Under the pieces are notes generated by a model that did not search any database, was not told where the DNA came from, and saw only the letters and a program-made list of their open reading frames with translations. DNA of 64,000 bases from Monosporascus cannonballus (Eukaryota > Ascomycota > Sordariomycetes > Xylariales). The translations under genes and the position numbers were made by a program. The stretch covers positions 62,001-126,000 of the forward strand of contig QJNS01000058.1 of NCBI GenBank assembly GCA_004154925.1, written 5' to 3'. Of this stretch, positions 47,601 to 58,215 are shown piece by piece; position 1 is the first letter of the stretch, and each line of letters starts with the position of its first letter.

Positions 47601-50100
47601 TAAAGTTTCTAATTTTTTGGGCTATTATTTGTATTATTCCAAATCGTTATTTAATTACTTTAATTTCGCTTTAATAATAATAACGATATATCGTATTTTT
47701 CTTTAATGTCCGTTTTTTTTATATTTTATTCCTTTAGATAATAAGGTATTTATCGTATTTTTATCCCTATATTTATCGTTATTATCGATCGAATATTAAG
47801 ATCTTAATTTTTTTCTTTTTTATTTATTAATAAAAAATAAAGTGAACTTTATTTGGCCAATTCTGCCGTTAATTAAAATTCCGTATTAGCATATTTATGG
47901 TAATTTTAAGATTATATCGTAATTTTCGAATAAAACGATATCGAAATTAACCGTTTAATATCGTCCTTAAAATCAAAATCTTAAAGTAATTAATTTCGCA
48001 TATAATTTTTCCGTTATCGTAAGCGAATTCCTAACTTTCGGTATTCGTTATTATATAAGGTTTTAACTTATATTTTTATAATAATTTAAGTTTATTAACT
48101 ATATCCGGTATAATATAATTTCCGCTTAAAGTTTCGCAATTTATTATTACGATATCTTAATACGTTCCGATTCGTATTTTTAAGATAATAAAATTATTAA
48201 CGTTTTCTATCGTTACGTTGAAAGGTTTTTTTAAAAAATCTTTTCGATTTTTTTGAGTTTCGTTATCCTGCGGTTTTTTTATAAGTAACTTTTTTCTTTT
48301 AATTCTTATTTGAATTTATTAAACCTAATTTGTATTTTTTCGTTTAACGCGTTAAGCTATTATATCTGTCGTTATTATCGGCATATTATTCCTTTAAGCC
48401 GTATTAATTATTCTCAATTTTTTTGTAATTTTTTTATCGAATAAATTATTTTTTTATATTTATAATTATATCCTATTATACGTTATTTTGGTTATTATTT
48501 TAAAGACTTTTTATAAATTAATGTATTTTTTTAATAAATTTTCTTTTGTAAAGATTTATAATAAATATTAATTAAAAATAAAGGTCCGTAATAACTTTTT
48601 AATAATACTTTTTTACCGTACGCTGGATTAACTTTTTTCCGTTTAGTAATTATATTATCTATAATAACAAAAGGGGTTTTTTTGCAGATATTATTTTGCT
48701 TCGGGCCAGCTTTCTGTTTCGGTTAATTATTAAATATTTTTTGGGGTTATAATTCGAAATTATTAATATTATTATTCGTTATTCTTTTTATGCCCGGTAC
48801 GGTTTAAAAAGTTAAATCCTTTATAATACATACAGGTAATTCGTACGTAAATATATTATTTTTATTTTTCGTAATTGGGATATTCTCGTCGTCGACAATA
48901 TATGGCATATATTCTGCCGTATCGATCGGACGTTCCGGAACAGATTTTTTCTGTTTAACTCTAATATTCGCATAACTATTTTTATAATACCTCTTATTAT
49001 GTTCGCGTTATTTATTAAGCCAGTTTTTTGGCTTTTCGTATTTTTCGTCGAATTTCTTGTCGTAATGGTCCTTATTAGACTTTTTGCTTAAGGCCTAATA
49101 CGTACTTAACTTGGATTATATTAATAATTTTGTTATCGTTTTCTTAATTATTTTTGGATTATTCCTCCGGTATAAGGATCTAGTTATCTTATCGTAATTT
49201 CTTGGGCTTTTTGTACTTATAAGCTTTATATCTTATTTTATCACAATTAAAGCATTTAATTTGGTTCCAATTTTGTCTATAGGTAACGCCAAGTTCTATA
49301 GGTCTTAGCGCCGTTCCATAAAAAATAAGGGGTACGTCTTGTTTTTTCCCCTAGTTGGACTTATATTTCGAATATGGAACATATTATCCTTTTTTTTATC
49401 GTTTTTTAAATTGTCAATTATTAATTTCGATTATTTTTGCAATATAGCGGTCTAATGCAATTAATTATTTAATCCGAATAATTTTATTTTTTATATTATC
49501 CTTTAACCTTTTATAAAACATATCGATAAAGGTATCGGTTTCGTTATTTTTTTATCCTGCCTTAGCCGTAAAAGTTTTAAAAATTACGGCGTACTTAAAC
49601 GCAAATTCTTTCTGTCGAAATTATAAAAGTTATTAAATTATTAATTATTTTTTATCCGGATTGCCGAAATTATCGTGCATTTTGTTTTCGAAATTGATAT
49701 AAGTTAAAAAAGTTTTATTAATAAAATCCTCTTTTTTTATTTTTTTTATTTTTAAAAAATTTCTTATAATAAACTTAAACTAATTAACCATATCTCCTAT
49801 TAGGCATATTCCTATTACCAGGACCATATCCGCTAAGTTATTAAGGTCTAAAAAAACAAAAATAAATTCGTACTTAAATTAAAAAAGTTTAAGGATTACC
49901 TTTTTTATCATAAGGTTCTAGCCTTTTTGGCTTCATACGGGCGAAAAAAGGTTAGGCAAATAACGTAACCCTAAATTATCGGATTTCTTTTTTCAGTTCC
50001 CGAATTCGAACTTAAAGCTGTTAAATAAAGGTTTCCTAAATGCTGGTCGATATCTTAACAATATTAAGTATTACTTAAAGTTTAATAGTATTACTAAATA
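44640..50100 (-). pseudogene. Degraded gag-pol of element D
   Basis: From 50100 downward: Gag; zinc knuckle C-F-N-C-D-K-I-R-Y-K-A-Y-K-Y (about 49209-49257; last Cys and His lost); protease; reverse transcriptase with Y-F-D-D (47020-47031); RNase H and integrase; chromodomain (about 44805-44885). Several segments stay readable in one frame, unlike A and B. The frame at 45895-46155 on + is an antisense shadow. Confidence 0.75.
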
Positions 50101-50113
50101 ATAATTTGCAACG

Positions 50114-50483
50114 TATAACGGCTAAACGGTTTAACTAATTATTAAACCTTAAGTCGACGGGTTTATATTAATAGGAATATCATAAAAATCTAAGCAATAA
50201 ATACGGTAACGTATTACATCTTTTAATACCAAAAGTACCTTAAATAACAATATTATATTGTAAGCTAAAGCTATTTAAATTATGGAAATAATAAGCATAT
50301 ATATTTTCATAAATTAATTAAATCTTTATTGGATTTTGACGTTATTAAAGATCCAATACCATTGGATTCGGTTGGTTTTATATAGATTTATTTAGATCTT
50401 AATGCCACAAAAGATCCAAATCACGTAACTCTTTTTTGTGGGTCCGACCGTTTTCGTGGCCGATCTTGGGTTGGGTCGTAACA
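50114..50483 (-). repeat. Element D 5' LTR (right end)
   Basis: 370 bp, start tataacggct, end gtcgtaaca, followed by the target duplication gattt. It retains the segment gacgttattaaagatcc that is missing from the left LTR. Confidence 0.85.
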
Positions 50484-51306
50484 GATTTAATTTAAAAAAT
50501 TCCTTTTATATTTTTTTTCAGGCCCTTAAAAAACTTGGGTATTAATACTTTTTATTCTTAGTTTAATTTAAAAACTAACTGAACCAACGTATTATCGTAA
50601 TTAGATATTAATCCTTTTTATTATAACTGCTAAATTTATATTTTGGCTTTTATTTTTTCGTTTACCATTCCGAAAACTTTCGTTAATATTTATTCAAATT
50701 GTTTGTAATTATGATAAATTCGCATTATTTCCAGATTTTGTTATTCGATTAATAAGGTAATATATTTTCTTATAACGGGCTTAAATTAAATAACCGCGTT
50801 TTCGGTAAATCGTCCGATTACAAATTCAACTCGTATAATAGGCGTAATTAGTCAAATAGAAAAATACCCGAAATATATTCGGCATTAAATTTAGAATAAT
50901 TATAACTTAATCGAGGTTCCGTCGAAAAGTTCTAACTTAAAAAACTTAAAAACCTTTTTTAGTTCCTTGGTAAAATTCAGCTAAATAACCTGGCTTGTTC
51001 GAAGGGGTTTTCCGGTTTCGAGAGCTTTCTTTTTTTTCTTAAGCTTTTCATAGGTTACTAAAAAAGATATCGTAAAATCGTTATTATTTTTCTCAAACTG
51101 GATAATGCATTCGTTCATAATATCCAGACGTTAAAAAACTTCTTCGCGAAAAAGGCAAGGGTTTTCCTTTTCCTTTTCGGATTTCATTCCAGTATCCAGA
51201 TTATCAGGGATTCGGTAAACGGGCTATTTAGGCTGCTTACTAATAAATATAATATCCGTAATATTGCTTAAAGTTTAACAGTATTACTAAATAAAAGTTT
51301 GTAACG
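50484..51306 (-). pseudogene. Right piece of element C (Gag region)
   Basis: It continues C after D, up to the LTR at 51307. It should be the 5' end of the Gag coding region plus leader on the - strand. Moderately decayed, no open frame. It differs more from A, B, D and E than the rest of C does, so C may have a different Gag. Confidence 0.55.
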
Positions 51307-51585
51307 TATAACGGCTAAAAGGTTTAACTAATTATTAAACCTTAATCGTACGGGTTTATATTAATAAGAATATCGTAAAAATCTAAGCAAAAATTTAATA
51401 ATCGTATTAGGTCTCGTAATACCAAAGGTACCTTAAGTAATGGTATTATATTGCAAGCTAAAGCTATATAAATTATAGAAATAACCAACGTATATATCCT
51501 CATTCTGGCTCACTGGCTTACTACAAGTAAGTTGGGGATCCGGCTCCCTGGCTTACCACCAGTAACCTGGTGATCCGGCTCACTG
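51307..51585 (-). repeat. Element C 5' LTR, truncated
   Basis: Begins tataacggctaaaagg and runs for 279 bp through two 35-bp hairpin units. It stops at ctcactg, exactly where the LTR of E starts (tgttacgatct). The last 110 bp expected from the left LTR are absent here and are not found beyond E. Confidence 0.75.
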
Positions 51586-51970
51586 TGTTACGATCTGACA
51601 AACCACGGCCTCCAGAAACGGTCGCAGCAGAAAGGCCAAGAAAACTATGTGGATCAGGTCACGTGATGGATCACCAACTCACTGATGATAGGCTAGTGAG
51701 CCGGATCATTAGCTTACTGATGGTAAGCCAGTAAGCCGGATCACCAGCTTACTAATGGTGAGCCAGTGAGCCAGAAGGGTATATACGTTCATTATTTCCA
51801 TAGCTTAGATAGCTTTAGCTTGTAATATAATATCGTTACCTAAGGCACCCATAGAATTACAAAACGTGATACGATTACTATATCCATTATTTAAATTCCT
51901 ATAATACTTCTGCTAACATAAACCCGTACGACTAAGGTTTAATAATTAGTTAAATCGTTTAGCCGTTATA
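51586..51970 (+). repeat. Element E 5' LTR
   Basis: 385 bp, start tgttacgatct, end agccgttata. It holds three 35-bp hairpin units (about 51665-51775), one more than its partner. Confidence 0.85.
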
Positions 51971-54900
51971 CGTTATAAGCTTTTATTCAGTAATACCATT
52001 AAATTGTGAATAATATTTAATATTATTAAAATATCGACCAGCATTTAAGAAACCTTTTATTAATAGCTTTAGGCTCGAATTCGGGAATTGGAAAAAAGAA
52101 ATCCGACAAATTAGGGTTACATTACTTGCCCAAACCTTTTTCGCCCGTATAAAACCTAAAAAGCCGGAGCCTTACGATAAAAAAAATAACCTTTAAAATT
52201 TCTTAACTTAAATACGAATTCACTTTCGTTTTTTAAACCTTAATAATTTAATAAATTAAGTTTTAATAATAAAAGTATACCTAATATTAAATACGGTTAA
52301 CTGATTTAAATTTATTATAAAAAACTTTTTAAAAATAAGAAAATGAAATAAAAAGACTTTATTAATAAGATTTTTTTATTATATATTAATTTCGAAAATA
52401 AAAGAGGTAATAATTTCGGTAATCCTGATAAAAAAATAATTTGCGGTCCAGTAATTTTTATAATTCCGATAAAAAGGATTTGCGTCCAAATATGCCGTAA
52501 CTTTTAAAATTTTGGTAATTAAGGCAAAATAAGGAAATAATAAAACTGATATCTTTATTAATATGTTTTATTAAAAATTGAAAAATAATATGAAAAATAA
52601 TATTATTTGGATTAAGCAATTAATTACCTTAAACCGGTATATTATAGAGATAATTAAGATTAATAATTAATAATTTAAAAAACATTAAAAAAAGGATAAT
52701 ATGCCTTATATTCGGAATATAATATATTTAATTCAGTGAAAAAGCGAAACGCACCCTTTATTTCTTATAAAATAACGTTAAGATTTATAGAATTCGGCGT
52801 TACCTATAAATAAAATTAAAGCTAAATTAAATGCTTTAATTATGGCAAAATAGGATATAAGGCTTATAAGTGCGAAAAGCTTCAGAAACCACGATAAAAT
52901 AATTAGATATCTATACCGGAAAAATAATTTAGGAATAAATAAAAAAGCAAAAATAAAACTATCAATATAATCCAAAGTATGCACATATCAGAATTATAAC
53001 AAAAGGTCCGATAAGAATTATTACGACAAAAAATCAGATAAAAAATATAAAAATCTAAGAAATTAATTTAATAAATTTTGCGAACATAATAAGAAATATT
53101 ATAAATATAATTACGTAAATTCCAAAACTGGATAAAAAAAGTTTATCTAAAAAACTTTAATCGATATAGCAAAATATACGCCATATGTTGTCGACGACGA
53201 GAATATCCTAATTATAAAAAATAAAAATAATATATTTACGAACGAATTATCCGTATATATTATAAGGGATTCGATTTTTCAAACAGTTGGGGAAATAATA
53301 AAAACGATAAATAATAATATCGACAATTTCGAATTATAACTTCAGAAAATATTTAATAACTGGCCGAAATAAAAAGTTGACCCGAAACAAAGTAATACCT
53401 ACAGGAAAGCCCCTTTTATTTTTATAAATAATGCAATTATTAAACGGAAAAGGAGTTAATTTAGCGTACGGTAAAAAAGTATTATTAAAAAGTTATTACG
53501 AATTTCCATTTTTAATTAATATTTATTATAGACCCCTTTAAAAAAACCATTAAAGAAAAAATACGTTAATTTATAGGAGATTTTAGAACAATAATTAACA
53601 TAATGCATAATAAGATATAATTATAAATATAAGAAAATAATGTATTTAATATGGAAAATAATTATAATAAAATTATAAATACCTAATATAACTTAAAGGA
53701 ACAGTATGCCGATAATAATAATAAATATAATAACTTAACGCGTTAAACAAAAAAACATAAGTAAAGCTTAATAAATTCGAATAGAAATTAAAAAAAAAGT
53801 TATTTATAAAAAGGTTGTAAAATAATAAACTTTAAACGCGATAATAAAAAACGTAAATAACCTTATTATTTTGAATATATAAATCGGAATATGTTAATAT
53901 ATCGTAATAATAGATTACAAAGCTTCAAGAAGGAATTATATTATACCAAATATAATTAATAAGTTTAAATTGTTATGGAAATATAAGTTAAAACTTTATG
54001 TAACGAGAAATATCGAAAGTACGGAATTTGTTTATGATAACAAAAAGATTATACGCAAAATTAATTATTTCGAAATTTTTATTTAAAAATAATATTACAT
54101 AATTAATTTCGATATTATTTTATTCGGAAATTACGATATAATCTTGAAATTATTATAGATACGTTAATACGGAATTTTAATTAACGAAAAAATTAATTAA
54201 ATAAAGTTTATTTTATTTCTTATTAATAAATAAAACAAATTTAAAATCTTAATCTTTAATCGATAATAATAACGAATATAAGTATAAAGATATGATAAAA
54301 ACCTTATTACTTAAAAAAATAAAATATAGAAAAAACCGGGTATTAGAAAATTGCGACATATTATTATTATTATTAAAGTAAAATTAAAATAATTAAATAA
54401 TAATTTGGAAAAATAAAAATAATAATTTAAAAAACTAAAAGATTTAATTAATACATTATTATAATATTATAAATATAAGCAGCTTTTTAAAAGAAAGCTT
54501 AATACGAAATTATCAGAATATAACGAATAAAATCATAAAATAATTCTTAAAAAAGGATTTTCGACAAGGTTTTACCTTATTTATAACCATAATAAAAATG
54601 AATTACGTATTTTTAAAAAATACATAAAAAATCTGCTATAAAAAAATAAATTCGATTTTCGAAATTACAAACAGAATGCCTTATATTTTTCGTATTTAAA
54701 AAAATGAAAAATTACGACTTATAGTTCTTAATCGATAATTAAATGATATTATTATTATAAATCAAATATTATTATACTTAATTACGGAAATAAAAAACCG
54801 ATTTTACGGAATAAAATAATTTATAATATTCGTTTTTAAAAATAAATATAACCTTATTAAAATTAAAAATATTTAAATAAAAAATAAGTTTTAAAATAAA

Positions 54901-57300
54901 ATATAAATTATTTAAATATTTAATTATATTACGAAGATTTACGAATATATTAATAACTTTCCAGTAAATAATTAATTTCGTATTACGAAAATACCTTAAT
55001 ATTTCCGTTATTTGCTATTTCGACGATATTTTTATTTTCTTAAAAACGAAAAAAGCATATAAAAAATATGTTTATAAAGTTTTTCAAGTTTTATAAAACG
55101 TAAAATTACTTATTAATGCAAAAAAAATAATTCCATATATAAAAAAACTAAAATATCTAGGATATATAATTATTTTAAAACATATTAAAATAAATTTCAA
55201 AAAAATCAATATAATTACAAAATAATAAATGCCAACGATAATTAAAAAAATATAGGTATTCCTTAAATTGGGTAATTATTACAGAAAATATATTCGAAAC
55301 TTTAACAAAATTATTATATCCTTAATGAACTTTACGAAAAAAAAAGTTTAAATAAATACTAAATACGGAAAAAATATTTTAAGATATTAAAAATGTAATT
55401 ATTAACAAATTAATATTTATTATATATAATTTAAATTACTTTAGTAACTTAAAAACCGATATTTCGAATTACGTATTAAACGTAATAATCAGATAACGAA
55501 ATAATTAAAGCAAATTATACCTTATTATATTTTTTTATATAAATTCAAAAGAACCGAAAATAATTATAGTATTCCAAATAAGGAATTTATGGTTATTATT
55601 ATAACTTTTCGGAAATTTAAAGATTTCTTAAAAAAACCTTATACCAAATTAAACTTTTTACGGATTATTAAAATTTTACCCGATTTAATACGACCAGGGA
55701 ATTTATAAAACGATAATTTTATTACGCGGAAAAATTAGAGAATTTCGATTTCGTTATTATCTATAAGAAAAAATTAGAAAACGGTAAAGCAAATATTTTA
55801 AATAAATAATTAAATTTCGAAAAAAATTAATTAAACTTAACCATATAATTTTTAATATTATTACCGAAAAATATTTACGTTTATCGCAAATTACGACGAT
55901 TCGGGTAATACTTAATAATATATATTATAAGATTTAGCAGTATAATAACGGCCATTTAGAAAACCAAAAAACGGATAAAACGTAAATTCTAAAAAAATAT
56001 TAAAAAGACTTATTACGGAAAATATACGAATATCAGTTATATAAATATTTAAAATTCCATAAAATCCTAAAACGATTTTAACGTATATATTCTTTTCTTA
56101 AAATAAAATTAACGGTATAAAAAATTATACGGTAATACAATATTTGCGTTAAAGCAAAAACTCGATAACATAAACTGTCCGGAAAATTATAGCCATTATT
56201 AATCGTAAAGCAATTATAATATTTAATAATATTTGATTTTATTATTAAATCTTTTATATTACAAAGTCTAATTGAAAAAATATATTACGATAATTTTTTC
56301 GTAATCGGCGATCGATTTACGAAATTTTCTTATTTTTTATCATATTATAAGGATATAAATACCGATTAACTGGCATATATTATTTTAGATATATTTTTAA
56401 TATTTACGGATTAATAATAAAAATTATCTTAAATAAAAGATTGATATTTGTATTTAAATTATGGCAAAGTTTTATAATATAAATTCGCTTAAATTTCAAA
56501 TTACTTAACGTATTTAAACTTTAAACTAAGAAATAAATAAATAAATAAACTAAATTTTAAATATTTACATACGATATTATATTATTTATAACTAAAAAAT
56601 TAAATTAAGAAATTATTAATCGCATAATTAGTTTATAATATTAATTAGCACGAAAATATTAACATAATATTTATAAACGTAAATTTTAATTTTATTCCAA
56701 AAGTTTATAAGAAAATATACGATAACGGTCCAATTAATATTAAAATATTTTTGCGTTAAAATAATTATAATAATTATATTAAGAAATAAAAATGTAATTA
56801 GAATTTAAACGTATTTAAATAAATAAGTATTATAATTTAAAAAAATAAAAAAATTAATTTCCGAAAAAAAAGAAATAACTTTTCTTATTATCAAAATATT
56901 TAAATAAAACGACCCAGTAAAAACCTTAATTATAAATATATTGGTCCATACAAGATTATTAAAAAGAATCTTAAAAAATAATTATTAATTAGAATTTTTA
57001 TTAAAAATTAAATTCTATTTAATTTTTTACGTTTTTCTATATGAATTAATAACAGAATTAATTAAAATGTATACGTCATAAAATAATATAGAAATAAAGG
57101 ATAAATAGGGATATAAAATAGAAAAAGTTTTCGACATACGGAAACAAAACGGATTTACCTAGTACCTAATTAAGTAAAAAAAATACCCGGATTCCGAAAA
57201 CATCTAAAAACTCGCTAAAAATCTTATTAACGCCTAGTACTTATTAAAGAATTTTTATTAGTAATAACGGAATTACCCGAAATAATAACATCTTAATTTA
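51971..57300 (+). pseudogene. Degraded gag-pol of element E
   Basis: The zinc knuckle C-F-N-Y-G-K-I-G-Y-K-A-Y-K-C (52832-52873) has one cysteine changed to Tyr and the His position also Tyr. The reverse-transcriptase motif Y-F-D-D (55016-55027) is followed by I-F-I-F-L-K. The chromodomain near 57150-57235 reads Y-L-I-K-stop-K-K-Y-P-D-S-E-N-I. Many stops from TGG and CAG-type codons. The - strand frame at 52778-52984 is the antisense shadow of the zinc knuckle, as is that at 35703-35900 in B. Confidence 0.8.
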
Positions 57301-57534
57301 TAAAATCCAAAAAAGGAAACCCTTGATTTATCGCGTTCTAATTAATAATATCCATTTTATTTAAAACCTATATCTTAATTACGGACTGTAATTCCAAGTA
57401 AGTAAGGTTATTAAAGTTATTGAAGGATTAAAAAATATAATTAATAAATTTTGTACCTTAGGATTAATAATGTTAACGTTAACGACGAATACGGGAAAAT
57501 CGCGCAGAAGTTTCGAATAAAGATTTTTCGGCCA

Positions 57535-57792
57535 TTAATTTTTTTTCAATCTTTTCAATTTTGTATTATGCCAATTAATTATAGAAACGGGGATTTCCGT
57601 CCCGTTGTATAAACGACTTCGGCGAACATATTTCTTATAACAAAAAACCCAGTCCATTATCTGATAATTAAGCTGCCGAACGAAACAAAAAAAATAAGGT
57701 ATTGTATTAAAATTTTCGAATTTAATTAAATTAACTAAGGCAAGTCGCTGTTCGGATTTACGGGAACGACATTTAGATATACCGGAGGACAT
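57535..57792 (-). pseudogene. Antisense ORF of element E: best preserved Zn2Cys6-spaced copy
   Basis: ATG at 57790-57792 (M-S-S-G-I-S-K-C-R-S-R-K), open without a stop to 57535; opposite to gag-pol and ending 72 bp from the 3' LTR on its 5' side. From that ATG, positions 33, 36, 43, 52, 55 and 62 carry the CX2CX6CX8CX2CX6C spacing, the same numbers as in B. Only position 36 is Cys; the rest are Tyr. A lysine-rich segment follows, then the frame ends earlier than in A and B because of a frameshift. The N-terminus is basic (SKCRSRKSEQR). The copy in A is nearly the same protein. I know similar Cys-cluster plus coiled-coil hypothetical proteins from Sordariomycete genomes, from memory only. Confidence 0.62.
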
Positions 57793-57864
57793 GTTAAAAG
57801 TATGCAAAAAAATTTACTAAAAGAAAAAAATCGTAAGGGCAAGATTTTGGGAAAAGGGAAATCG

Positions 57865-58215
57865 TATTACGACCTGACAAGCTATGGCCTCCAGAAACGG
57901 TCGCAGCAGAAAAGGCTAAGACAATTATATGGATCAGGTTACGTAATGGATCACCAACTTACTGATAATGAGCCAGTGAGCCGGATCACCAGCTTACTGA
58001 TGGTAAGCCAGTGAGCTAGAAGGATATATACGCTTATTATTTCCATAGCTTAAATAGCTTCAGCTTGCAATATAATATTGTTACCTAAATCATTCTTGGA
58101 ATTACGAGACGTAATACGATTACTATATTTATTGCTCAGATTCCTACGATACTCCTGCCAACATAAACCCGTACAACTAAGGTTTAATAGCTGGTAAAAC
58201 CGCCTAGCCGTCACA
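57865..58215 (+). repeat. Element E 3' LTR
   Basis: 351 bp, start tattacgacct, end agccgtcaca. Two hairpin units (about 57950-58018). Followed by caaaat, no target duplication with the left side. Confidence 0.85.

Larger units (their letters stand above)
43798..50483 (-). mobile_element. Element D: chromodomain Gypsy retrotransposon, separate LTR subfamily, nested in C
   Basis: Perfect target duplication gattt (43793-43797 and 50484-50488). LTRs are 43798-44134 and 50114-50483. On the - strand the Gag zinc knuckle still has C-F-N-C (about 49209-49257). The reverse-transcriptase motif Y-F-D-D is intact (47020-47031). The chromodomain reads Y-L-I-K-W-K-K-Y-L-D-S-E-N-T-W-E-P (about 44805-44885), with both tryptophans kept. 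A polypurine tract ggaaagggaaaatcg adjoins the 3' LTR. It is less decayed than A, B and C, but stops and frameshifts remain. Confidence 0.87.
31506..51585 (-). mobile_element. Element C: chromodomain Gypsy retrotransposon split by B and D and truncated at E
   Basis: The pieces are 31506-34518, 41191-43797 and 50484-51585. The left LTR (31506-31894) is its 3' LTR in sense. Interior sequence follows that of A closely (for example around A 12600-12720 on both sides of B). The reverse-transcriptase motif is Y-L-N-N at 41364-41375. The Gag zinc knuckle (about 43535-43590) keeps two cysteines (C-Y-N-C). The right LTR starts at 51307 and stops after 279 bp where E begins, so about 110 bp of LTR are missing. 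C is the oldest member of this nest because B and D both lie inside it. Confidence 0.8.
51586..58215 (+). mobile_element. Element E: chromodomain Gypsy retrotransposon
   Basis: LTRs at 51586-51970 and 57865-58215, closest to those of A. On + the order is Gag zinc knuckle (52832-52873), protease, reverse transcriptase with Y-F-D-D intact (55016-55027), RNase H, integrase, chromodomain (about 57150-57235), antisense ORF, polypurine tract (gggaaaagggaaatcg), LTR. No target duplication is seen: cactg precedes and caaaa follows. This suggests rearrangement after or during insertion. Confidence 0.85.
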
